From: Siphonodentalium dalli
Taxonomy: Eukaryota; Mollusca; Scaphopoda; Gadilida; Siphonodentaliidae
Direction of reading: 5' to 3'
DNA length: 64,000 nucleotides
Assembly (NCBI GenBank): GCA_032622095.1
Contig: CP136061.1
Coordinates: 8,462,447-8,526,446 of the forward strand
Numbering within the stretch: position 1 is the stretch's first letter; each line of letters opens with the position of its first letter. The notes beneath the pieces are model-generated. The model was not told where the DNA came from and did no database searches. It was given only the letters and a program-made list of their open reading frames with translations. The position numbers and the translations under genes were made by a program. Below are positions 35,336 to 46,035 of this stretch, one piece after another.

Positions 35336-36429
35336 TAACAACACGAACAAAGCGGCCGTGTAGACAGTTGACACCAGACATCGCCGCCGTTTAAGTCAGT
35401 TTAATTCAAATTGTAGCGATAAAATATTGTCAAATATAATTATGACGTTTTTTTCTCTGAAATATTCTAGATCAGTTTCTGCTGTTTGGAACTGGTAGAG
35501 AATTATGACATTATTTAGTATTTGTTCAAGTTAACTGATCATTGGAGCAATCAAATGCGATATTTCTAGGGTAAAACCCATTCCGATTCCTCACAAACAA
35601 AATTTTACAGAACACAGTACAACATTTTACGAAAAATCATCATGGAATTCTAGTCATATCTCAACAAGAAATGGGTAGAACTGTTTAAAGTAAGTGAAAC
35701 ATTCCAACTCAATGGAACCAAATTTGTTAAATTGGCCGCCAAAATGGCGGTTCAACATGTCCTGTAATTTGGCTGTTCTGCGTTCCATACATTGAATACT
35801 AACCGTTAATATGACACACCTTGGTCATATAATCAGATTCCAACAACAACATATATGTATTTAGAAATGCTGCTTCAGTTATCAGAATTGATTAATTTCC
35901 CTAAAATAATGTGTTGTTTATCAACAAGTTGTTCTACAAAATTTGGCCTTATTATCAACAGAAAGCCTCTTGATTTTAAAGATATCCATCTTCATCTGAA
36001 ATTTGGTCCGAGACCGTCGGCTCGTCGACTGTTTTCTGGGCCACTAATAATTCTTGATGGTGAAAAATAGTATATTTCAAAAATTGATATCTAATAACTC
36101 CTCGACTCGAACAAAATATTTTTATCCCCCCCCCCAAGTCACAAATAAATAGTTATTGAGGTGCCCTTAATCGGATTATGCATCTTTAAATTCAAATACA
36201 GTTTAAAGATGCATAATCAAATAATGGCTATTACCACTCACAATTAGGCATCAAATTCAGCAAAAATAACTCTTTAGATTTGGATTTTATTTTTTAAGTA
36301 AAACAGAGTAAATTGGAACATTCATTGGTATAAGATGTGTTTATTGTTAGTATCTATCTTAAATGTGTCACACTGAGGTGTCTACAGACCAAATTCCTTG
36401 CAAAATCGCAACCAAACTTGGTTCCATTG
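35336..36429. other. No gene; short perfect hairpin at 36174-36218
   Basis: Non-coding. GATTATGCATCTTTAAA at 36174 is repeated as its exact complement ending at 36218, a 17-bp stem. A CCGCCAAAATGGCGG-like module lies near 35735, and a (C)10 run at 36126-36135. Confidence 0.6.
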
Positions 36430-36890
36430 AGGTAATGGTATGCCTCACTTATATTAAGCTCTACTCATTCAATGTTATAATATACTACTAGAATTCCAAT
36501 GGTTATGTGTAATGACATTTTATACCGCGTTGTGTAAAATGTTTGAGGGATTGAAAGCGGCTAGAACCACAATAATGGCACATATAATTGAGCCAATGGT
36601 CAGATAACATGAACAATACAGAAGACACAATTCTCAACCAATTCTCAAAAGCAGAAACTGATGTAGAAAATATGAGTGAAAAAACGTCATATTTTCCACT
36701 TCCGGTGGCCATTTGGTCGCCCATCTTGGCATCAAGATGACCTAGTGCTGCGTCCGAAAAACGGCGGCCATGATGGACGCCTTGTTGTCTGGTGTCCATA
36801 CCGCCACTTTTTGTTCGTTAATATTGTATAAAAGTTGCGGGACATAATGTGGAGGAGAAAAAGAGTGGGGTGAAGTACTGGGGAATGCAG
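36430..36890 (+). repeat. Dispersed repeat, copy B3
   Basis: Counterpart of 17661-18230 in the same orientation, sharing ATTTTATACCGCG, TGAAAAAACGTCATATTTTC, CATGATGGACGCC and AGAGTGGGGTGAAGT. It sits about 360 bp before the satellite remnant, whereas copy A3 lies after segment A2. Confidence 0.75.
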
Positions 36891-37248
36891 AGGTACCATA
36901 CGAGCTCCATGCCAGTGATGCACATAGCTATTGTAATTCCATATGTATTAATGGAATGTAAGGGTACCCTATCAGCTCCCAAACTAATATATTTATCATC
37001 ATTGATTACATGCTATATTGAACTGTCCAAACATAGTTAAATACACTGGCCGACAAAAGAATATTAAATAACTTGACAAGGTAAGAACAAATGGGTTATT
37101 GGCGCAATTTATAACAATTGAGACAATGGTCCTCTCCTCTGGCTAATTAACGCTTGTACTAAAGTGAACATAAGGATAATTCAAGATAACTGTACGTCAT
37201 GTCATGGCAGGAATAGTTCAAGTTCAACGAAACCGATATAAGGAGTAA
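36891..37248. other. No gene recognised
   Basis: Non-coding spacer between repeat B3 and the satellite remnant. Confidence 0.4.
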
Positions 37249-37400
37249 CACAATGATGAGTTGTGATGGTTCGGGGAAAGGGGGAGTACGCCACAGTAAA
37301 TAATGAGTTGGGTTTGTTCGGGGAAATGGGGGGGGGGGGGTACGTCACAGTAAATAATGAGTTGGATTGGTTCGGGGTAAGGGGAATACGTCACAGTAAT
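37249..37400 (+). repeat. 46-bp satellite remnant (about 3 monomers)
   Basis: Three diverged monomers with AATGATGAGTT, GGTTCGGGG and TACG(T/C)CACAGTAAAT, ending in the same CACAGTAATGCTCTTA junction that closes the large array at 10495. One monomer carries an expanded G run (about 14 G, near 37330). Confidence 0.93.
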
Positions 37401-38345
37401 GCTCTTAATATTAGTTCTTAGTCTTCTGTTTCATTCTTTGAACGATAAGTGAACTTGTTTTTAGATCTGCAACACGTGAACGACGTATCTATATTTAGTA
37501 TCACCCCGATATATCGCGAAGCCAATGAAATATCACGAGGGTAAACGAGAATTTCAAGTAAGTTAAACATACATTCAAACCAAATGGTGGAATTATATTA
37601 TCTCGACGACAAAGCGTAGTACTCTCAGTGGAGTCAAAAGAGTACATTAGTCAATGGAAGGGGGTTGTTGGAGCCAAACCCAAACAAATATTTAGCCCTT
37701 TCATGGAGGGAGCTGCGCTGGTGCAGCATTAAAGATCATTTACCAGTGCAGTATCCTCTCATATATAAGAGAATGCACTGGCTTAGATTGTCAATGTAAA
37801 TATTGTTAGACCAATGTATTCTCATATATGAGAGGCTCCCTATGGAAGACTTGCATATATAGGAGAATGCATTGGCACAGGGTTTTGAAAAAAAATAGTT
37901 GACTTTTATCAACTTTGTTTGATACCACCGAACATACATGTAACTGCATTTAGTTGAAAATTACATCGTCAAAAATGACGAACTTTGTCTAATGAATAAA
38001 GCATGCAATGTGGTTTGTTTTAATTTTTGGATACACAAGCAGCACATATACATGTTATCAAAGTACATCAAGTCTTGCGTCGTTCGTCAGTCTGCACTAA
38101 TATGACATATAATATAAAGCAATAACGTATTACTGTCATTTTCTATACGTTTCCTACATTTAGAAGCTCGTTAAACACATCACACAAATATCCGTTATCG
38201 TCGTGTCACTGGGTGACAGGGAGTCTATAACATTACGCAGGCGAGAGCATCTAGCTCAGATTATTCGAAACAACTTGACATAAAGTTAAATAAGTTGTTT
38301 CGATGAGGTGACTACCATTACTGTACCGGACCCCATTGATACAAT
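37401..38345 (+). repeat. Satellite-flanking segment, paralogue B (left part)
   Basis: 37401-37520 and 38200-38345 match 10496-10640 and 10855-10970. The sequence between, including the hairpin cassette at 37743, has no counterpart in copy A. Homology stops exactly at ACAAT (38345), where the 8.78-kb insertion begins, and resumes at 47123. Confidence 0.82.
37743..37880. repeat. Hairpin cassette, copy 2 (degenerate)
   Basis: Two hairpins, each with an AGAGAATGCA(C/T)TGGC arm, separated by a short AT-rich spacer and ending AATGCATTGGCACAG. The outer sequences match neither the 28-kb shell nor the 49-kb shell. Several substitutions indicate an older copy. Confidence 0.8.
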
Positions 38346-38502
38346 AGCGAGTTTGCGATTTCAAACCGGTACGTATACGGGTACGTATGCGGGTAGCTAC
38401 CAGTACCGGTACACGTTTTGTAATCGCAAACTGTTTCACGGGTAGAATTCAGCATATCGACTGGTAATGTATGGTGAGCCAACTGAAAACAAATTCATAT
38501 AT

Positions 38503-38630
38503 ACACAGAACGACACCATGTGTAAATGGGGTTGTCAATACGGCACGAGTGCTGTCGCGTAAGGATAGAACGAGAGGCGCTTGCGAGTGCCGTATCGACA
38601 AACCCATTTACACATCGTGTCGTTCTGTGT
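38503..38630. repeat. Long palindrome with CGAG-type apex
   Basis: Arms start ACACAGAACGACAC and end with the complement at 38630, about 44 bp with a few mismatches. The asymmetric centre contains CGAGAGGCGCTTGCGAG. Arms are unrelated to those at 14926, 22844 and 40057. Confidence 0.88.
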
Positions 38631-40056
38631 TTATTACACGCTTCGTATCCTAGAATCCGTGCATTAAAAATACAGGATTAGAAGGTTTATTTAGGCTCAT
38701 ACAGGGCTTGTTTGTCATGTGTGATGATTCTGTTATTTAAATAGTTCCAGTTTCGTGGTTGAGGCGAACGTTATGTACGTCATTTTACGTCAACGAGATG
38801 CGTATGGAACGTACGTTACATACGGATTTGTGAATATGGAACGGCAATAACACTGTACTTCTAGGAACAAGCGTGTAATAAATTATATATCTGTATAGAG
38901 AAAGTGTCATTCGAATTCGCTTTATTGGCCGACATTATACTTACCGTTATGCAGACAATTGGCATCTGGATACTCAGTTGCATTAACCAGGGACGAGGCG
39001 GTTGTGCGTGGGAAAGGAGTTGAGGTTTTTCTTCCACTCATTGTGGTTAACATTTTCAATTGGATTTTACTAGTGATTTCATTGACCGATCGATTGGTTA
39101 CTAAAATAATTGGAATTTTCCGACTGAGAATATTAGGTTATGATAGATATAATATACAATTATTTTTTTCAACCAATATTCGGTGTAAAGTGTATTGGAC
39201 CCAGGGTCCAATAAAGGTCTAGGTCTTCATGCAGTTTCATTCAAATTTACGACCGATTTGCCCCTTATTTTATTCGAAGAATATTTAATCATATTAACGG
39301 TTTGGTTGGACTTTTACAACATACTGAAGGGTCGGGACACAAAGTTTATTCCAAGAATTGGAATTTTGGTCAGGATCTAAACCCGGATGTAGGTTGACAT
39401 CTTCAACGTTCAATGATATTTCGTTCGTTATATTGCCTGAATAAAGAACGTTTTCTTCAATTCTTTGTGAGAAACTCAGGAAACAAATGAAACTTGCTCA
39501 GACTATGATAAAATGATGCACATAGCATAAGTTCTATATATCGGTACTTCGTGTCTATATCAACATATATTATCCCCATTGCAATATTCATCATTATTAA
39601 TGTTCAAATGCGCCATGTCCGTACACATGGTAAAATATATTTAATTGAGCAATCGAGCATCACCCATATACGATAAAACAACTAAACAGTTTATGTGCAA
39701 ATAAGTGTAATATATGTAAGTATACGATTATGGCTGATATAAATGTTCATTATTTCAGCGAATGGATCCATCGAGATCATTCTATTCGCCGAAATAATTC
39801 ACAGTTTGCATGAAGCTATTAACCAGCCTAAAATATGGCCTGGTCATACAGTCACCTCTGATTAGAAGGGATTAACCCAACATTGGATTAATACATCTGA
39901 GTCGCACCATGTGGTCGACCGAGTCCAACCGTTCGTTGGCGTGACTTCTTAACACATTGTCAACATAATGGACCGACAGTACCCTATTGCTTTTTCAAAC
40001 AGTTAACTGCACACAGACGACGTTTTTGCTCTTACATTTCGGCAATTGTATATTTA
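38631..40056. other. No gene; 21-bp palindrome at 39193
   Basis: Non-coding interior of the insertion. TATTGGACCC, one A, then GGGTCCAATA forms a perfect palindrome at 39193-39213. A stretch GCGTGTAATAA near 38872 is inverted relative to TTATTACACGC near 38631. The 87-codon frame at 38959-39222 has no recognisable motif. Confidence 0.5.
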
Positions 40057-40202
40057 GGAGATAAACATACCCTGTTGAGTTGTACATTCTGGGATTCGAG
40101 CATGAAAACAGTTTGTGAACGAGCCGGCTTGCCGGCGAGTTCACAAACTGTTTTCATGCTCGAATCCCAGAATGTACAACGAAACAGGGTACGTTTATCT
40201 CC
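40057..40202. repeat. 146-bp long palindrome with CGAG-type apex
   Basis: Arms of about 60 bp run from GGAGATAAAC(A/G)TACCCTGTT through TTGTACATTCTGGGATTCG and ATGAAAACAGTTTGTGAAC, and pair with few mismatches. The apex is CCGGCTTGCCGG flanked on both sides by CGAG in direct orientation (about 40117-40136). Confidence 0.93.
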
Positions 40203-40379
40203 ATTGTAATTCAATCTAGCAAGGAATTTGCCAAAAAACTGTATAAAAAGTATCATTTAGTCATTTTCATGACACGAATCGAGACTTTCATTTCGCCGTT
40301 GTCACCGTGCACAAATCATTGGGTGTGTCCATTGCGTTACTCGGAACACTGCTCCGTAACCATTTCCTGTGGGGCGGGT

Positions 40380-40575
40380 TGGCTCGTTTCGCTACTCCGT
40401 TCTGCGCCGATCAAATTGTACCGTACCAAATTCAGATTTGATGCACGCTGAAGCGGCCGATGAACGGTATCTATAGACAACAACGCGCGGGTGTGCTCGT
40501 TTCGCTACTCGTTCTGCGCCGATTACATTTGACCGTGCTACATACAGATTTGATGCACGCTGAAGCGGCCGATGT
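40380..40575 (+). repeat. ~113-bp tandem duplication
   Basis: Two copies share GCTCGTTTCGCTACT, GTTCTGCGCCGAT, CAGATTTGATGCACGCTGAA and GCGGCCGATG, starting near 40381 and 40494. The frames that cross it have no motifs. Confidence 0.85.
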
Positions 40576-41029
40576 CGGTGAATCGAAAACGAAAGTTAGC
40601 CGCTCTCGGCCAATCAGAATGCTTGATTTTAGTGACAAATACTCAATTGAATTACAATATATTATCTACCGCGAGTTTTTTCGGATTTGGCGGAGAATTA
40701 TAAATTGAATGATTGATTGATGCACTTGCATGCTTAGATTCGAGAAAATTGAATGCCTGGAATTCGAAATTAGACACCCCAACGCGAGTGAAGAGGCTCC
40801 CTATGTATATTCCTTCTGCTATATTTCCAGCTGTCAATCAGAGCGCCATTATACTTGAAATCGTTGTATTATATGAGATTTGTGGATGCATGGACTCAGT
40901 ATGGTGGTTCATTTCTTTCAAATGTGCTTGCTTCAGCCCATATCGGGGTTATAATCGGGGTTATAACACCCGTGCTAACCTCGATACATGCATATATTTA
41001 CCTTTGATTTACCTTTGATCTTCAGCCTG

Positions 41030-44000
41030 TGTTAAGCTTTCGCTTGTAATGGCTACTTGTCTTCTTGAGCTCACTTTATTTTTGTTTGCGCAATTATAGA
41101 AATTAAAATAAAATTTATTTTCTTTTCCTCTCCAGCTATCGTTGAGATATGATTTGAATTGATCTAGGGGGTTTGCTGTCACACATAGATCTGTCAGGTT
41201 GTTCCAGTTTGTCGTACTCCTGGCAACGAAATTGTCCTTGGCTAAGTTGGTGTCCTCTCTTTCTGCTATCCTTGGGTTTTTCCAATGTTTTTATCAGCCG
41301 TACTTTATCTATGTTGTTTTGTATGTTGTATAGCTGGGTCATGTCGCTCCTTTCTCTTCTGTATTCCAGAGTTGGTATACCAAGATGTTTTATTCTCTCT
41401 TCGTAATGTTTATCTTGTATCTACTTCACCAGCTTTGTGGCTCTTCTTTGTACGCTTTCTATAGCTATTTTGTCCTTTCTTAAGTGTGGGTTCCAGATTG
41501 ATGAGCCATATTCTAGGGTGGGTCTGACATAAAATTTATATAGGATCTTGAACATGGCTTCATCCACATGCTGGAAAGTTCTCCTCATGATTCCTAACTT
41601 CTGGTTTGCTGTGTTTACGATTGTGGAGACATGTGTGTTGAAGTTCATATTCTTATCGAATGTTACTCCAATATCCTTTTCCTCTTCAGCTGCCACTATC
41701 GTGTGGATTGATCCATTCTCTGATATTGTATATTGATGCTGTTTATTATTATTCCCAAGATGCATTACTTTGCATTTATCTGCATTGAAGCGAAGTAGCC
41801 ATCTGTCAGACCAGCTAGACAATGTATCTAGGTCTTTTTGAAGATTCTGACAGTCGTCCCAGGGGGGGGGGGGTCGGAAAAATATTTCAGGCACGTATGG
41901 CATTTTTTCCCTTTCGATCATTTTTTGTACCCACCCACCCCCACCGCCAAATTTGTTTCCGTTTTCGGCAGTTTTTTCCGACCATTTTTTGACACCCACC
42001 CCCCCCTTTTAACACTAAAACAGATATTTGCGGGGGGGGGAATTCACTGTAAACAGCTGTATATGAATTTTTGTGCATACTATTTATCATGGATGTTAAC
42101 ATGGACATGTAAATAGGAATGAGTCATTTTGAGGTCATTCGGCCAAAAAAACATGGCTGCCAGCGGCCATCTTGGATTTCAAAATTTGCAATAAAATACA
42201 ACACGATAACTGAATGCAGTCAGTTTACCAGTTAGAATTACATTATTTCTCTCATTCAAAGTGGTTTTGAAGCCCAACTCATTGCCAAAACACTAAAAAA
42301 ACAAGCAGGAAAGTTGTTTTTTTGTTGCGGAAAAAATTGCTTGTTGGTAGCTTTGACCACCCACCCACCCACCCCGGCATACATGCCGGATTTTTTTTCA
42401 CCCCCCCCCCCCCTGGTCGTCCTCTGATGTTATGCTTTTATATACGTTGGTATCACCCGCAAAGATTTTTATGTTACTGTCTATTCCCTCTGTGATATCA
42501 TTTATGAAGATCAGAAACAGCGTTGGACCCAGGATTTACCCTTGTGGAATTCCGCTGGTAACTTTTCTAGCACTTGATGGTTGTCCTCCTATTTTGACTG
42601 TTTGCATACGGTTAGGTAAAAAATCTGTTATCCACTCTTTGATGTTTCCTTTGGTTCCGTAGCAGTCGATTTTGTTTAGCAGGCATTTGTGTGGTACCGT
42701 ATCGAATGCCTTCCTGAAGTCCAAGTATACTGCATCTATTTCTTTTCCTTCATTGAGAGCCTTGTACAAGTCTTCTTGAACTTCTAGGGTTTGGTCACGC
42801 ATGAGTGTTGAGCTCTAAAACCGTGTTGTTCTTCTGTGAATAGATTATTTGATTCCATGTGCTCCATTATCTTGCCACGGATGATGCTCTCCAGTATCTT
42901 ACATATTACACTTGTCAGGCTTACTGGTCGATAGTTGCCTGGGGTACATTTTCTTCCTTTCTTGTATATGGGAACTACTGATGCATTCTTCCATCCTTGA
43001 GGGAGTACCCCTTCTTCTATGGATTTATTGTACAGTATGCATAATGGTGTACTAAGACGTTATGCAGTCGCCTTTAGATACGCAGGATGGAGTTGATCCT
43101 CCCCGGGTGATTTCGTTGATCCAATGCGAGCAGTTTTTTCATAACTTGTTCTGGTGTCACTACTAGGTTTTTTTTAGCTCGTCGGAGAATTCTCGATCAT
43201 CACGTTCCGGGATGTGATCATCATCTTCCTTTATAAAGACGCTGCTGAAGAATGCATTAAATATCTCAGCCTTGTCTTTGTTGTCTCTAATGAAGTTCCC
43301 ATCTTTATCTTCTATGTCAGCTATCCCTTCTTTGATCTTTGTATTTTGCTTGACATAATTCCAGAAAGATTTTGAGTCTTTCTTGAAGTTAGCGGCAAGC
43401 TTCATTTCAAAGTCCTTGTGGGCTTGTCTGGTCGCTTTGGTGGCTAGATTGCGTGCAGCCACATATGATTTGAATGTCTTGTCTGATTTATTGTGGATAT
43501 ATTTCTTCCAGTATTTTTGTTTTTCTTTGACGGCATTCAACGCCTCTTTTGTCGTCCACACTTTCTTCTTTTTCTTAATTTTCCCTGTCTTTGTTAGAGG
43601 AAATGTCTTGTCTCTAATGATTAATATGTTGTTTGTTATGTATTCCCATGTTTCATCTACTGACATCATATTCATTGCCGTCCAGTCCAAATCTGTAAGT
43701 AGATTGTTCGCTTGATCATAATCCGCTTTATTGTATAGATGTCTTTCCCCTCTAGTCTCCACTGTGTCTACGTAGCATGTCAGGGCGAAACTCAAAGTTA
43801 GATGATCACTTTTTCCAATCGGTGGGAGATAGTTGATATCTTCAATAATTTTGTTCTTCATTGGTGAATATTAAATCCAGAATATTGGATGTTTGTCCCT
43901 GTCTGTGTCTTGTTGGCTTCCTTACGCTTTGATGCAGCAATGTGTCATTTGTTCCCTCCAAAAAATTGTATACTTCTGAATCCACACCATTTGTTGTGCT

Positions 44001-44525
44001 TCTGTTCTCCCAGTTGATTTCTTTGAAATTAAAGTCTCCAGCTATTATTTTGTGGGAATATCTTCTATCCGCCATTTCCTTGACAACTGCCTTGTTATTT
44101 TCCTCAGAACTGTGTGGGCTCCTATACATTCCTCCAATAAGTAATTGATCTCTGTTTCTCCGTTTTAACAGGCACCATATTGATTCATCACATTTTGTTT
44201 TTGGTTCTATGAGGTTTGCTTTAAGATCTGGGTGGGTATAGATCGCTATGCCACGTCCTTTTTCCAGAGGAGTGTGTATCATGTCAAATCCATCCATCTT
44301 GAATTCAATCAGTTGTAGATGCGATACATTCTTAGGCTTGGTTTCTGTTAAAATCATTATGTCTGGTTTTTTCAGATCAAACAGTGCTTCTAATTCCTCT
44401 TTCTTGTTTAAAAGAGCATCCATGTTAGTGTATACAATTTTCAGTGTATTCCTGGTATGCTTCTTTTGTACATTTAAAATCTTCTTTGCTCGGTTAAAAT
44501 CTTTATTAGGAAAGGGTATCTCCAT
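41030..44525 (-). pseudogene. CR1-type ORF2: endonuclease plus reverse transcriptase, broken
   Basis: Endonuclease blocks at 44525-43842: TNMDALLNKKEEL, LTETKP (catalytic Glu), GGMYRSPHS, IIAGDFNF (Asp-x-Asn) and LDLIFTN. Then IGKSDHLTL (SDH, about 43805) follows in another frame. The linker with FWNYVKQ and NKAEIFNAFFSSVF lies at 43400-43225. RT blocks: VYLDFRKAFDTVPHK (palm A, about 42735), GIPQG (42540), then IFAGDTNVY at 42452-42463, where YADD/FADD is expected. SWSDRWLLRFNADKCKVMHLG (41815-41755) and RRTFQHVDEAMFKILYKFYV complete the thumb. The first catalytic Asp of the FADD box is Gly, which alone would abolish polymerase activity. Frame changes occur near 43855 and 43160 and in 42800-43100, and a stop interrupts after KLVK (about 41420). 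A hAT-like MITE splits the RT just after the catalytic box. Confidence 0.88.
41860..42415. mobile_element. 556-bp hAT-like MITE inside the LINE
   Basis: Ends are CAGG followed by a G run (then TCGGAAAAA) and a C run followed by CTG, forming inverted repeats. GTCGTCC lies on both sides (41853-41859 and 42416-42422). Removing the insert rejoins the LINE frame between VYKSITSEDD and CQNLQKDLDTLSSW, which independently confirms the boundaries. CAGGGG..TCGG ends fit the hAT superfamily. Its usual duplication is 8 bp, and only 7 are visible here. Long poly-G/poly-C runs may be mis-sized by sequencing. Small frames inside are not genes. Confidence 0.85.
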
Positions 44526-44646
44526 CGTTTTCTTGCCTTTTGACTATCTGTCCATTTCTGATGGCATAGAGATTTTCATCTTTGTTTCGCTCCTTTAATT
44601 ATTCTCTTAGGGCCTTTTTTGTTGTTTTCTGCTCTTCAGTCTGGTC

Positions 44647-45420
44647 TCACTGAATAATTATGTTATTCATTGTTGGGTCTTTTGCATCCTTTAATTTATG
44701 TGATCTCTCTTCAAAGATACATTTTAATGGTGGCATCTTATTTGCTTCACTATCACGTCCCAGTCTATACAAGTTTTTGATAGCTGGTTGGGTTTTCGAT
44801 GTTGCTGTCTGGAAGATCTTAGATACCAATTCCATGTCTGCTTTCTTTCTTATACTTGGGTCTTTATCTGTGGACAGAGGTGCATTGAATATACATATGT
44901 TGTTAACCCTAGCTCTTCGTTCCTCCATTTCTTTAAATCTCTCATCAAATTTCGCTTGGAAGGTTTTTGCTATTTCCTGTGAAATGTCTTCAACAATTTT
45001 TTCTCTGAGGGTGTCCACCTTCTCACTTACCTTGGTGCCAATGTTTTCTTCTATATCTTTGACCTGTTTTTCTATCATTTCAAACCTGTTTTCATTGTCT
45101 GTTTTGATGCTAGTCAAAGTGGTGTTCATTTCTATTAATGTTGGTAATGAACTTTCATCCACCCGGCACACCCACTTGAAATTGGTTGGGGCTGCGGCTC
45201 CAAGATTGCTGTATTTCACTATCATGTCGTATAGCTCTTTTGGAACATTTGCACAGCTTAGGCATACCCAATGTTCACATGTGTCGCATACCAATCCATC
45301 AGCGTCTTCTGGAAATGATTTCCTGCAGTAAGGACATTCTCGATCCATTTTCTGTTTGTCAGTATTTTATTGAGACCTTTTCCTCTTCCCTGCGCTTTTT
45401 TGTCATCGGGTTTTTCTTTT
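44647..45420 (-). pseudogene. CR1-type ORF1: PHD-finger RNA-binding protein, truncated
   Basis: The open part (233 codons, from 45348) starts MDRECPYC. It has Cys pairs CPYC, CDTC and CLSC, with His in CEHWVCLSC and WVC after it, a Cys4-His-Cys3 PHD-like pattern at residues about 5-70. A long charged coiled coil (residues about 85-165, ENRFEMIEKQVKDIEE and following) comes next, then an RRM-like part beginning NNICIFNAPLS. PHD fingers in ORF1 are known in CR1-like LINEs; such proteins package the element RNA. The frame stops at 44647, but KERNKDENLYAIRNGQ can be read just downstream (about 44600-44560), so the stop looks premature. A basic leader beginning MPPKEKPDDKKAQGRGKG lies upstream (45428) in a shifted frame and may be the true start. 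Confidence 0.78.
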
Positions 45421-45439
45421 GGCGGCATCCTTCTTTTTG

Positions 45440-45595
45440 AGTAGTGAGACCGTACTCACACACTCTTTATTTTGTCTTTCTCATACTGTTAATTATATGA
45501 GGGCAGTGAGACCGTACTCACACGCTCTTCAATGTACTTCCTCGTTTCTGTTTGTTTAGTGAGGGCAGTGAGACCGTACTCACACTTCCCTTAAT
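45440..45595 (-). promoter_or_regulatory. Three GTGAG-hairpin repeats in the LINE 5' region
   Basis: GTGAGACCGTACTCAC occurs three times, near 45447, 45506 and 45568, each within a longer GGGCAGTGAGACCGTACTCA unit about 60 bp apart (the first copy is altered to GTAGTG). GTGAG pairs with CTCAC around ACCGTA, so each is a small stem-loop. Position just upstream of ORF1 suggests a 5'-UTR promoter or RNA-structure role. That role is inference. Confidence 0.6.
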
Positions 45596-46035
45596 AATTA
45601 GCAGTTTTGAGTATTCTTTTGAACCACACTTTCGCAAGTAGGTCGTCTGGATGTACTCCGTCCAAGTATAAGTTGAAATTTTAACTATATTTCTTGTCTC
45701 GGTTCCGGAGTATGTCGTAATTGAAGATTGGGCTGGGTTTGTCTGTTCCGTGGTTGAAAGATTTTATCCAGTCATTTATACTGTGGATTCTTCGATCTGC
45801 TTCTTGGTCATCCGGAATGAATTCTTTCCAATTTGGATGTCCTCTTTCTTTGTTCCATTTTTTTTATTGAAATTGGTGGAATTTCCAGGAAGTAGACTCT
45901 AATGTTCTTTATTCTTCTGAATTTCTCTGAATATTCTTTAAATGTTGTTAAAATATTATCAACTGCCTTCTCTGTGGTACTTTGTCTCAAAAATATATAT
46001 GCTCCTTTCTTGATTGTGACGTCACAGGTCCCCAT
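45596..46035 (-). pseudogene. SGNH/GDSL-esterase-like ORF, frameshifted
   Basis: The first frame (46035-45808) starts MGTCDVTIKKGAYIFLR and includes NIRVYFLEIPPISI. After a run of A near 45865 the similarity continues in another frame with KWNKERGHPNWKEF, HSINDWIKSFNHGTDKPS and, near the end, YLDGVHPDDLLAKVWFKRI. The GTCD turn and the D-G-x-H-P near the C terminus resemble blocks III and V (catalytic Asp/His) of SGNH hydrolases. The block I serine region is not visible, so the N terminus is missing or upstream. A stop separates NRDKKYS from NFNLYLDG. Esterase domains are known from ORF1 of some CR1-like LINEs. Here it lies upstream of a separate PHD ORF1, so it may be part of the element or a neighbouring fossil. 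Confidence 0.5.

Larger units (their letters stand above)
40993..45600 (-). mobile_element. CR1-type LINE, decayed
   Basis: On the minus strand the order is 5' region with hairpin repeats, ORF1 (PHD-type zinc finger), ORF2 (apurinic-type endonuclease, then reverse transcriptase), and a tail ending in two copies of CAAAGGTAAAT near 40993-41015. A short tandem 3' end instead of poly(A) is typical of CR1/L2 elements. All open frames are broken by frameshifts, stops or insertion, so the copy is inactive. No target duplication is expected for this clade. It lies wholly inside the 8.78-kb insertion. Confidence 0.85.

Noticed and set aside
42361-42415. Tandem CCCACC/poly-C as an independent microsatellite
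   Set aside because: The run is the right terminal repeat of the hAT-like MITE, since removing the insert restores the LINE frame.
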